Shown here piece by piece: positions 56,865 through 64,000 of a DNA stretch of 64,000 nt. A program made the translations under genes and the position numbers. A model generated the notes under the pieces. The model had not been told where the DNA came from, searched no databases, and worked only from the letters and a program-made list of their open reading frames with translations. Position 1 is the first letter of the stretch. Each line of letters begins with the position of its first letter. The stretch comes from DAIQNV01 sp038748775 (lineage in GTDB: Bacteria; Planctomycetota; Phycisphaerae; Phycisphaerales; UBA1924): the NCBI GenBank assembly GCA_038748775.1, contig JBCDIT010000018.1, positions 1-64,000 on the forward strand. The letters are read 5' to 3'.

Positions 56865-58481
56865 TCACAGGCAACCCGCCAGGAACGACTCCAGGAACGC
56901 GTCCAAATCCGAGAGATCGATCGTCGCGAACGGCCGCGCCAGATCGGCCGTACCCCCCAAGAAGCCATCGACGAACCGATCGATATCAAACATGTCGAGC
57001 ATCCCGAACGGCTCGGCCACGTCCGCGATCCCGCACCCATCGGGCTCGTACAACAAGACAGTGCGCAGATTCTCGATACCACCGAAGGTCGCCGCGATGA
57101 CGATCTCGCCCGAGTTGTTGATGAACGGGCGCCGGCTGTATCCCCCGATCGGTCGCAGGTCAGAGGGACCGCCCAGAACGGTGCTCACGTCGACCGCATC
57201 CCCCACCAACCCCACCAACCGCGAGCCCGAAAGCGGGTCATACGAGAACAACCCAATCACCGACCCGCCGTCGACCGCCGCGCTCGCGAGGAACGCGACG
57301 CGACCCGCTTCCGAGACGTCAAGATCGAAGTCTTCGATCGCCGTGATCGTGCCACCCGGCACACCCGGGGCGGGCCACCCCTCCGCCGCGATCACCGTCG
57401 CACCCCTCGTCGGGTGCAGGGCGTACAAGATGTCAGTCCCAACCCCCGGCGCGTTCCCGACGACCCTGGTGACCAGCGTTCCGTCGGCGGCCAACTGCGG
57501 CCGACCACCGCTCTGAAACACGAGGTCAGGAAACCGCGGAAGGGGCTGCCCAGATTCCAGCTCAATCGAGACCAGCCCGTCGCTATCGATGCGCAGAAGA
57601 GAGTTCACACCCGAGATGTTGACGTAGACCGCGAGGTCGCCCGCATCGTTGATCGCCGGAAGTCCATCGATCGGCCCGAACCGCACGCCGTCGGGCAAAC
57701 CGGGGATCGGCCCGCCCTCGCGCCCGATCAGCGAGTACCCCTCGCCGCTCGGACCCGACCGGTAGATCGCCAGGTCGTTCGAGCTGTTCACCCCTTCACC
57801 CGTGAGCGAAGCCAGCGTCACAAACTGCGCCCGGTTGTTCATCGCCGAGTTTGTCAGCTGACTGATCAGCACCCCATCTTCGAGTCCGGGCGCTTGGGCA
57901 CGCTCGCGGTACACGTCCGTCACACCCGATGCTTGGGCGAGGCTCAAGAATGACCCCTCGGGATCGGAACAGATGAAGCCAACCCGTCCATCGTCAGTCA
58001 CGCTGCGACCCAACGCCCTCGCCGCCGAGCTGGAGCGCAGCGTCTGCACACCCGAGCACAGGTTCTGGCTCACGAGCAATGACGCCCCGACCCCGTCATC
58101 GACCACGATCCCCTCGCTGAACGGATCCGCGACGAAGCTCGCCTCATAGACGAGCAGGCCCGAATCCGAGACCTGCGCCCGGTCCACGGACACGATTATC
58201 CAGGGCTGCGCACCCGTCCCCCCCGGGATCAAATCGCCTACTCTCGCCGCCGGAAACGTCCCATCACCCGGGCGGTACCGGTGCACATGCAAATCATCCG
58301 AGAACACCGCGACGCCCTGATCGTTGAACGAGTCAACCAGGATGGAGCCGTACCGCGCCCCCGCCGGATCCCCCAGGACCCGTGCCCCCTCGAGCCCGAG
58401 CACACGCGACTCGAACTGGCCAGACGCCAACCCACACGAATACCCCAGACCGGCACCCATCACCCACAACAGAACTCGCAT
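56865..58481 (-). CDS. GC-type dockerin secreted protein (538 aa)
   Basis: The signal is MRVLLWVMGAGLGYSCG. The cargo has tandem motifs of the form INDAGDLAVYVNIS, FINNSGEIVIAATF, VSEAGRVAFLASA and DSGLLVYEASF, like the repeat units of DUF7453-type surface proteins and PEP-CTERM beta-propellers. The dockerin is diverged: CGIADVAEPFGMLDMFDIDR, then DLARPFATIDLSDLDAFLES, ending FLAGCL, so key Asp/Ala positions and the final Pro differ. It may bind a different partner. No enzyme motif is visible. Confidence 0.8.
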   Translation of the reverse strand: MRVLLWVMGAGLGYSCGLASGQFESRVLGLEGARVLGDPAGARYGSILVDSFNDQGVAVFSDDLHVHRYRPGDGTFPAARVGDLIPGGTGAQPWIIVSVDRAQVSDSGLLVYEASFVADPFSEGIVVDDGVGASLLVSQNLCSGVQTLRSSSAARALGRSVTDDGRVGFICSDPEGSFLSLAQASGVTDVYRERAQAPGLEDGVLISQLTNSAMNNRAQFVTLASLTGEGVNSSNDLAIYRSGPSGEGYSLIGREGGPIPGLPDGVRFGPIDGLPAINDAGDLAVYVNISGVNSLLRIDSDGLVSIELESGQPLPRFPDLVFQSGGRPQLAADGTLVTRVVGNAPGVGTDILYALHPTRGATVIAAEGWPAPGVPGGTITAIEDFDLDVSEAGRVAFLASAAVDGGSVIGLFSYDPLSGSRLVGLVGDAVDVSTVLGGPSDLRPIGGYSRRPFINNSGEIVIAATFGGIENLRTVLLYEPDGCGIADVAEPFGMLDMFDIDRFVDGFLGGTADLARPFATIDLSDLDAFLESFLAGCL

Positions 58482-58837
58482 CCCCACATCCTCCGCGAAC
58501 CCGTACCCATCAGTTCGCAGGTAAGTCTCGCACGGCAGCGAATGCCCCGCAAGCACTTCCTCACGAAAAGGGCGTAGCACCGCTGATTCAAAATGAGGTA
58601 AGGGCGGGCCGACAGCTCCTGGTGCGGAAGCCGGCGGCCTCGGGGGCAAGCTCGATCGGATCCGGCGGCTCGATCAGGAGAAGCCCGCCAGGAGGCTCGT
58701 GATGAGCGGACCGCCCTACGCCGGGTCGGCCCGTAGCGTTACCACGAGATCGAGGGCGCCGCACGCCGCCGATCGTGGACAAGTTCTGACAGCCCGGACG
58801 CAGAGCACCGAACGCACCGCCCGGCTACGCTCCGCCG
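58482..58837. other. Gap between dockerin gene and holA
   Basis: These 356 bases contain no supported gene or RNA. They should contain the divergent promoters of the dockerin gene and holA, but no box was clear. Confidence 0.4.
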
Positions 58838-59881
58838 ATGGCTCGAAAGGCCCCCGCCTCCAAATCCACCGGCGACATTACCGCCACCACCACCCTCGCC
58901 CTGCTCCTAGGCCAAGACCTAGGCCTCCAGCACGAACGCCTCTCCGAGATCAAGAAGACCCTCGAGGCCGCCCACGGCGATATCGAGCCCTTCCGCTTCG
59001 ACGGAGCGACGGCAACCCCCGCCGAGGTCCTCGACGAGTGCCGCTCGTTCGGCCTCATGTCCGGTCACAAGCTCATCGTTGTTGACGACGCCGACCGCTT
59101 CCTGATCGTGGACCACCGCCCTCCCATCGAGCGCTATTGCGAGGCCCCCTCCGAGGGCGCCACCCTCGTCTTCCGGGCCTCGGGCCTTAATGCCCCCAAG
59201 CTCGTCAAGCTCATCGCCGAAAACCCAGGCGGCGTCATCCGAGAGTGCAACGCCCTCTCCGTACCCCAGGCGGTCACCAAGCTCGAAGACCTCGCCAAAG
59301 CCGAGCAGGTCGGCATCGACCGCGACGCCGCCGAACTGCTCGTCGCCCGTGTCGGGACAGACCTCGGACGCCTCACGATGGAGATCGCCAAGCTCGCGAC
59401 CGCCGCGTGCGCGATCGACAGCGCTAAGCCAATCATCACCGCCGAGCTGATCTACGAACTCGCCGGTGAGGGCTTCCACCGCGAGGACTACTGGATGCGC
59501 ATCAAGTCGGCCATCGCCGCCGGCGACCCCGAGCTCGCGCTCCACACCACACGCGACATCATCGACAACGCCCCCAGCCAAACAGGCGTCGCCCTTGTCA
59601 TGTCCGCCGCCCAGTTCGCCGTCGGCGTCCACGCCGCGGCCACCGGCGTTTCGGGCTTCCCCCTCAAGAAAGCCCTCGGCCTCTGGAACGACGACCAAGC
59701 CGCCCGCTCGGTCAGCGCCGCCACGCGAAAGCTGGGCGGATACCAGACCCTCGACATGCTCGACGATGCCGTCGACGCCGACCGGCGCTGCAAGTCCGGC
59801 CTGGGCAACGCCGATCGAACCATCGAACGCGTCGCGCTCCGCATGGCCGCCGGGCTGGCAACCACCCCATCCCGTCGATAG
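58838..59881 (+). CDS. holA: DNA polymerase III delta subunit
   Basis: The 347-residue product is the clamp-loader delta subunit, which opens the sliding clamp. The N-terminal AAA+-like domain shows LALLLGQDLGLQHERLSEIK, VLDECRSFGLMSGHKLIVVD with a DDADRFLI-like strand, and the typical ATLVFRASGLNAPKLVKLIA. The middle has VGTDLGRLTMEIAKLA, and the C-terminal collar domain ends RVALRMAAGLATTP. It has no ATPase Walker A, as expected for HolA. The ATG at 58838 follows a 356-base gap with no other gene. Confidence 0.9.
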   Translation: MARKAPASKSTGDITATTTLALLLGQDLGLQHERLSEIKKTLEAAHGDIEPFRFDGATATPAEVLDECRSFGLMSGHKLIVVDDADRFLIVDHRPPIERYCEAPSEGATLVFRASGLNAPKLVKLIAENPGGVIRECNALSVPQAVTKLEDLAKAEQVGIDRDAAELLVARVGTDLGRLTMEIAKLATAACAIDSAKPIITAELIYELAGEGFHREDYWMRIKSAIAAGDPELALHTTRDIIDNAPSQTGVALVMSAAQFAVGVHAAATGVSGFPLKKALGLWNDDQAARSVSAATRKLGGYQTLDMLDDAVDADRRCKSGLGNADRTIERVALRMAAGLATTPSRR

Positions 59882-60282
59882 GGCGAAATCAAACTCCCCA
59901 TCCGTAGCGTCAAGTTGTCGGCGTGATCAGGTCTGCCCAAATCGCTTCCAACGATCCCGATCACCCGATCTTGAACGCGTCGGCGCGATCCAGGGCGTGA
60001 CGAAACAACATGTTGTCGCGGCACCGACCTGTCGTTCATAACCAGTTCCTTCGACGCTTGCCCAGTTTCCGCCAATCCGTTCTCCAAGGCAATGGGGGCC
60101 ACAGAGCGAGGCTTCCGGAGTGAAGAAATGCTGTGCCTTCCGACCAAGTGCTCCATCAATCGACCGAAAACCACCCATTCCAAACCCCCAGCTTCACCAC
60201 CCAGAACATCCCGCTTGGCTCTCGATCCACCCTCTGGTACGCTCCGAATTCACACCTTCTCCAGGGGATAGAGGAGTCTCAC
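59882..60282. other. Gap between holA and protease gene
   Basis: These 401 bases contain no supported gene. Short open frames here are not protein-like. They presumably hold the protease promoter; nothing specific was identified. Confidence 0.4.
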
Positions 60283-62430
60283 ATGCCGCGCCGTTCCAAC
60301 GCTGCGTTCGCCGCAACGCTGTCCATCGCTTTCACCGCCGGTCTCGCCCAAGCGAACCCAACGTTCAGCCGCGACATCAACGCCAACGCCGACGCCACCT
60401 TCGATACCGCTCAGTTCGGTGAAGGCGGACAGATCGTCCGGCCCGCCAAATACCGCGCCGTCACCTTCAACACCAACGAACTCCGCGCTCACCTCAGCGC
60501 CGCGCCGACCGCCGCCCAGGCCCGCCTCGGGGTCGACAAGCCCACCGTCGCCCTCCCGATGCCCGATGGTTCGATGGCGACCTTCGAAGTCACCGACGCC
60601 CCGGTCATGGCCCCCGCCCTCGCACAACGCTTCCCCGAGATCCGCACCTACATCGCCACCAACGCCGATGATCCGACCATCACCGCCCGCCTCTCGATCA
60701 CTCCCCACGGCGTCCGCGCCCAGGTTCGCCAAACCGCCACCGCGTCGTCCAAGGGCACCTGGTACATCGACCCGCTCGTCATCGGCAACGACGAAGCCCA
60801 CGCCAGCTACTGGCGCAATGACCTCACCGACGCCCCGCCCTTCAGTTGCGGAGTCACCGACGAAGACGTCGCCGACCTCAAGGTCGACATCGACCCGACA
60901 GCCGCCACCGAAAGCGACGTCGTCCTCCGCACCTACCGCCTCGCCGTCACCACCACCAACGAATACTCCGCGTTCTTCGGGGGCACCGTCGCGGGCGCCC
61001 TGGCCGGAATCGTTGAGGCCGTGAACCGCATCACCGGGATTTACGAGAGCGACCTGGGCGTTCGCTTCGAGCTCGTGCCCAACAACGACCTGCTCGTCTT
61101 CACCACCAACGACCCATTCTCATCCGTCTCGCTCTCCGCCGTCGACAACTTTATCGATCAGACCATCGGCTCAAGCAACTACGACGTCGGCCACCTCGTC
61201 GACACCGGCGGAGGCGGCTTCGCCAGCCTCGGCGTCGTCTGCAGTTCGAGCAAAGGTCGCGGCTACACCGGGCTCACCCCCCCCACCGGCGACCCCTTTT
61301 ACGTCGATTACTTCGCCCACGAACTCGGACACCAGTTCGCCGGCACCCACACCTTCAACGGCGTCAACGGTGCATGCACCGGGGGCAACCGCACCGGCTC
61401 GACCGCCTGGGAACCCGGCTCCGCGACCACCATCATGGGCTACGCCGGCATCTGCGGCGCCGACAACACGCAGGGCAACTCAGACCCCGTCTTCCACGGC
61501 GGCAGCATCCTCCAGATGCGTTCGTTCATCCTGAACAACACCTGCCCGGTCATCACCAGCCCGGGCAACGCCACCCCTTCGGTCGAAGCGGGGCCAAGCC
61601 TCGTCCTCCCGACCCAAACGCCCTTCGCCCTCACCGCCACCGCGAGCGACGACGGCCCGACCGACGCGCTCACCTACGCCTGGGAACAGTTCGACCTCGG
61701 TCCCGCCCGCTCGCTGGCCGCGTCGGACAACGGGCAGAGCCCCCTCTTCCGCTCGTTCGACGTGAACACGAGCCCGACGCGCTACTTCCCAGAACTCTTC
61801 CGCGTCGTGAACAACGCCCCCACCAACAACGAGAAGCTCCCGACCGTGAACCGCAACGCCGAATTCGGCGTCACAGTCCGCGATAACTTCCCGGGCGGGG
61901 GCGCAACCGCCTTCGACGACGTCAACATTCAGTTCACCACGAACGCTGGCCCCTTCACCGTTACCCAGCCAAACGGAGGCGCCAACTTCACCGACACCAT
62001 CAACGTCAGTTGGAACCGAGCCGGCACCCAGAACAGCCCGGTCAACGAATCCAACGTCAAGGTCCTGCTCTCAACCGACGGCGGCCAGACCTTCCCGATC
62101 ACGCTGACCGAGTCGACCCCCAACGACGGCAACGCCACCGTCGATGTCCCCCCGGGCATCGACACGAACGACGCCCGCGTCATGGTCATGGGCGTCACCA
62201 ACCCGTTCTTCAACGTCAACCCAGGCGACTTCACCGTCGTCAGCGCCTCCGGCTGCAACCTCGCCGACATCTCCGTGCCCTTCGGCTTCCTCGACCTCAG
62301 CGACACCGACGCCTTCATCGCCGGCTACCTCGCCAGCGACACCATCGCCGACATCGCCGCCCCCTTCGGCTTCCTCGACCTTAGCGACGTCGACGCATTT
62401 ATCGCCGCATTCACCGCCGGGTGTCCGTGA
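60283..62430 (+). CDS. GC-type dockerin metalloprotease (metzincin)
   Basis: The 715-residue product has signal MPRRSNAAFAATLSIAFTAG with GAGGAG before the ATG. Sequences EYSAFFGGTVAGALAGIVEA and ITGIYESDLGVRFELVPNND precede a zinc site HELGHQFAGTHTFNG near residue 345 (HEXXHXXGXXH plus the later TIMGYAGICG Met-turn), as in M12-type reprolysin-like proteases. A fibronectin- or Ig-like region follows (ALTYAWEQFDLGPARSLAAS), and the C-terminus is CNLADISVPFGFLDLSDTDA and DIAAPFGFLDLSDVDAFIAA, ending TAGCP. A protease held on a dockerin could work at a surface complex. Confidence 0.88.
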   Translation: MPRRSNAAFAATLSIAFTAGLAQANPTFSRDINANADATFDTAQFGEGGQIVRPAKYRAVTFNTNELRAHLSAAPTAAQARLGVDKPTVALPMPDGSMATFEVTDAPVMAPALAQRFPEIRTYIATNADDPTITARLSITPHGVRAQVRQTATASSKGTWYIDPLVIGNDEAHASYWRNDLTDAPPFSCGVTDEDVADLKVDIDPTAATESDVVLRTYRLAVTTTNEYSAFFGGTVAGALAGIVEAVNRITGIYESDLGVRFELVPNNDLLVFTTNDPFSSVSLSAVDNFIDQTIGSSNYDVGHLVDTGGGGFASLGVVCSSSKGRGYTGLTPPTGDPFYVDYFAHELGHQFAGTHTFNGVNGACTGGNRTGSTAWEPGSATTIMGYAGICGADNTQGNSDPVFHGGSILQMRSFILNNTCPVITSPGNATPSVEAGPSLVLPTQTPFALTATASDDGPTDALTYAWEQFDLGPARSLAASDNGQSPLFRSFDVNTSPTRYFPELFRVVNNAPTNNEKLPTVNRNAEFGVTVRDNFPGGGATAFDDVNIQFTTNAGPFTVTQPNGGANFTDTINVSWNRAGTQNSPVNESNVKVLLSTDGGQTFPITLTESTPNDGNATVDVPPGIDTNDARVMVMGVTNPFFNVNPGDFTVVSASGCNLADISVPFGFLDLSDTDAFIAGYLASDTIADIAAPFGFLDLSDVDAFIAAFTAGCP

Positions 62431-62705
62431 AGGGACACGTCGGCACTCCCGCTCTAAGCTCCACGGTTCTCGTCCGGTAACGAGTTGGACCATGGTTCAT
62501 CGATCGTTATCAAGGGGCTTGCTTTTCAGGTCTCGGTTGCTCCCCATGTAGACGGGTCTCAACACGTTGGTACACGACTGAATGACACTCCGCATAGACC
62601 ATGGAAAGTCTTGAATCCGTCGTAGTCTGTGTTGACCGCTTTATACACTTCGGCTACGTTCTTTAATCTCGCCGAACCCAATCTCTGCTAGAACGGAGAG
62701 TAGAC

Positions 62706-63524
62706 ATGCGATCATCGTTCCTGCTCGCGGCCACTATCTGTACCGCTACACAAGCATCCCAGCCCGTGACGTTCACCGTTGACCCATCGCGGTCGTTCTA
62801 CCAACCGACGGTGACACTGACGGTCGGGAACTTCTCCGCGTCGAACCAATCAGGGGTAGAAGTCAGTGGCTTTATCGAGGCCGTCGTCACTGATCCGACC
62901 CAACCCACACAAATCCGATGGGATGACCATGCGTTGTCGACCGACGACGACCTCAACGTCGATGTTGTTTTTAACCCAGGCGCCGGCAGCGGGAGCGTTG
63001 GCTTTTCTACGGTGATGGCGGCGTACGGAAGTGTGGTCAACGCCGGCCCGGTCGACGTGAACGGCGGAGTATTTGCGTTCCCGAGCCTCAACACCGACGT
63101 CTCCGGTGATATTACATATAGCTATAACGTGCTCTTTACGGGCAGCGGGAACGGAACAACCGATCTCGATCAAGACGGCCAAACCGCCTCGGCCGTAACC
63201 GGGACACTTGTGCACGATGCGGGGCTCCTCACGCTGACGACCCTAATCCCTGTGCGAATCAGTCTGCCTGAAGTCGACGGCTCCCTCTCGATTGACCTCG
63301 GTGGCAATCTGTCACTCGTCGCCACAGCAACGCTCGATGACCCGGCGTGCAGCGTCGCCGACCTCGCGCCCCCCTTCGGCATCACCGACCTCGACGACGT
63401 TGACGCCTTCATACCCCTCTTCCTCGCCGCCGACCCCGCAGCCGACATCGCCTTGCCGACCGGCATCATCGACCTCGCCGACATCGATGCCTTCATCGCC
63501 GCCTTTATCGCCGGCTGCCCGTAG
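62706..63524 (+). CDS. GC-type dockerin secreted protein (272 aa)
   Basis: The signal is MRSSFLLAATICTATQASQP. The cargo is two or three beta-type stretches (VTLTVGNFSASNQSGVEVSG, GSGSVGFSTVMAAYGSVVNA, VTGTLVHDAGLLTLTTLIPV) without recognised family. The dockerin is complete: CSVADLAPPFGITDLDDVDA and DIALPTGIIDLADIDAFIAA, ending IAGCP. The upstream region and coding part look lower in GC than neighbours. It follows the protease gene codirectionally with a 275-base gap and ends at a strong terminator. Confidence 0.82.
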   Translation: MRSSFLLAATICTATQASQPVTFTVDPSRSFYQPTVTLTVGNFSASNQSGVEVSGFIEAVVTDPTQPTQIRWDDHALSTDDDLNVDVVFNPGAGSGSVGFSTVMAAYGSVVNAGPVDVNGGVFAFPSLNTDVSGDITYSYNVLFTGSGNGTTDLDQDGQTASAVTGTLVHDAGLLTLTTLIPVRISLPEVDGSLSIDLGGNLSLVATATLDDPACSVADLAPPFGITDLDDVDAFIPLFLAADPAADIALPTGIIDLADIDAFIAAFIAGCP

Positions 63525-63552
63525 ACCCAACACGACAACCCAATCCACCGAC

Positions 63553-63580
63553 GAGCGGGCCCGAACGGGCCCGCTCATTT
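63553..63580 (+). terminator. Rho-independent terminator
   Basis: GAGCGGGCCC and GGGCCCGCTC form a perfect 10-bp stem around GAAC, followed by ATTTCATTT. It ends the dockerin gene at 63524. Confidence 0.85.
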
Positions 63581-63702
63581 CATTTACACGCGTCGATACC
63601 ACGCGATCCACACCCAGACCCGCGGATCGCCTATTGGAGACCAGAACCTCCTTTGGTACCCTGGGCAAGCCGCCACCCGGACGGCTGTTCAAGGGGACCA
63701 CC

Positions 63703-64000
63703 GTGAAAGCTGAAACAACCTACGTCGCAGCCCTCGGCGCCCTCGCCGGCGGGTGCCTCGTCGCCGTGACCTTCGCCCACGGCCCGGTGAAACAGACGCC
63801 TTTCCGAGTCGACCACGCGCTCTCGATCCCCGTTGCGTTGTCGCCCTCGACCAGCGCCGTCCCCGACACCGCCCACACCAACTGGGAAGTCCCCCACGTC
63901 CACCCGATCGACCTGACGCCCGACGGCCAGACCCTGCTCGCGGTCAACACCGCCGATGCCAAACTCGAAGTATTCGACGTCTCGAGCGGGCTTCCCCGCC
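63703..64000 (+). CDS. Start of a beta-propeller exported protein (partial)
   Basis: From GTG at 63703 (AAGGGGA eight bases upstream), the frame runs off the window after 99 codons. It begins MKAETTYVAALGALAGGCLV, a signal peptide, then HALSIPVALSPSTS and VHPIDLTPDGQTLLAVNTAD with KLEVFDVSSG, the pattern of a beta-propeller blade (YVTN/LVIVD type). Continuation is outside the window, so domains, length and C-terminal anchor are unknown. It is separated from the preceding gene by a terminator. Confidence 0.75.
   Translation, partial: MKAETTYVAALGALAGGCLVAVTFAHGPVKQTPFRVDHALSIPVALSPSTSAVPDTAHTNWEVPHVHPIDLTPDGQTLLAVNTADAKLEVFDVSSGLPR

Overview
The window is high-GC bacterial DNA that most likely comes from a Planctomycetota member of the class Phycisphaerae. 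The main evidence is a family of secreted proteins ending in a GC-type dockerin: a Cys, one or two copies of a DLS-D-DAFI repeat, and a terminal Gly-Cys-Pro. PEP-CTERM-like tails, prepilin-type proteins, an ECF sigma factor with a fused membrane domain, a remnant of the planctomycete sigma/FecR/LamG module and a DUF3179 protein point the same way. LptE- and BamD-like genes indicate a cell with an outer membrane. This assignment is inference, because no rRNA gene is present. I saw no tRNA, rRNA, CRISPR array or intact transposase.

Region 1 (1-33 kb) is mostly core genome. It opens with a 78-bp-period repeat and a DUF2971-like gene. The chaperonin operon follows (minus strand), with two small unknown genes between groES and groEL. 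Next come a degenerate receiver protein, a decayed exported-protein fragment beside a 145-bp inverted-repeat element, a DUF900 lipoprotein hydrolase, rmuC, a secreted protein and gdhA. From 10.7 to 14.4 kb lies a family of paralogous small membrane proteins around a HEAT-like protein; one member is split by an in-frame TAG. An envelope cluster (BamD-like, LptE, FtsH, HD phosphohydrolase) follows, then a ketosynthase, a DUF3179 protein, an ECF-sigma/prepilin pair, a frameshifted gene of unknown function, a LysR regulator next to aconitase, DNA polymerase IV and a GGDEF protein.

Region 2 (33-64 kb) holds 12 apparently intact GC-dockerin genes and two remnants. Their N-terminal parts include a di-haem cytochrome c peroxidase, a metzincin protease, a lactonase-like beta-propeller, an Ig-like domain and one protein that is almost only signal peptide plus dockerin. 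No cohesin-like receptor is recognisable. Between them are an FHA-GAF histidine kinase, two paralogous PEP-CTERM-like proteins, a DUF4239 protein, a methionine operon (aspartokinase-like, metY, metX), katG, purU, holA and the start of another beta-propeller protein that runs off the window.

The parts most worth follow-up are the dockerin island, the two small genes inside groESL with a hairpin hiding the groEL ribosome-binding site, the 145-bp element found at 4.75 and 54.96 kb, and the broken genes at 4.5, 13.4, 25.05, 33.0, 35.4 and 56.1-56.7 kb.
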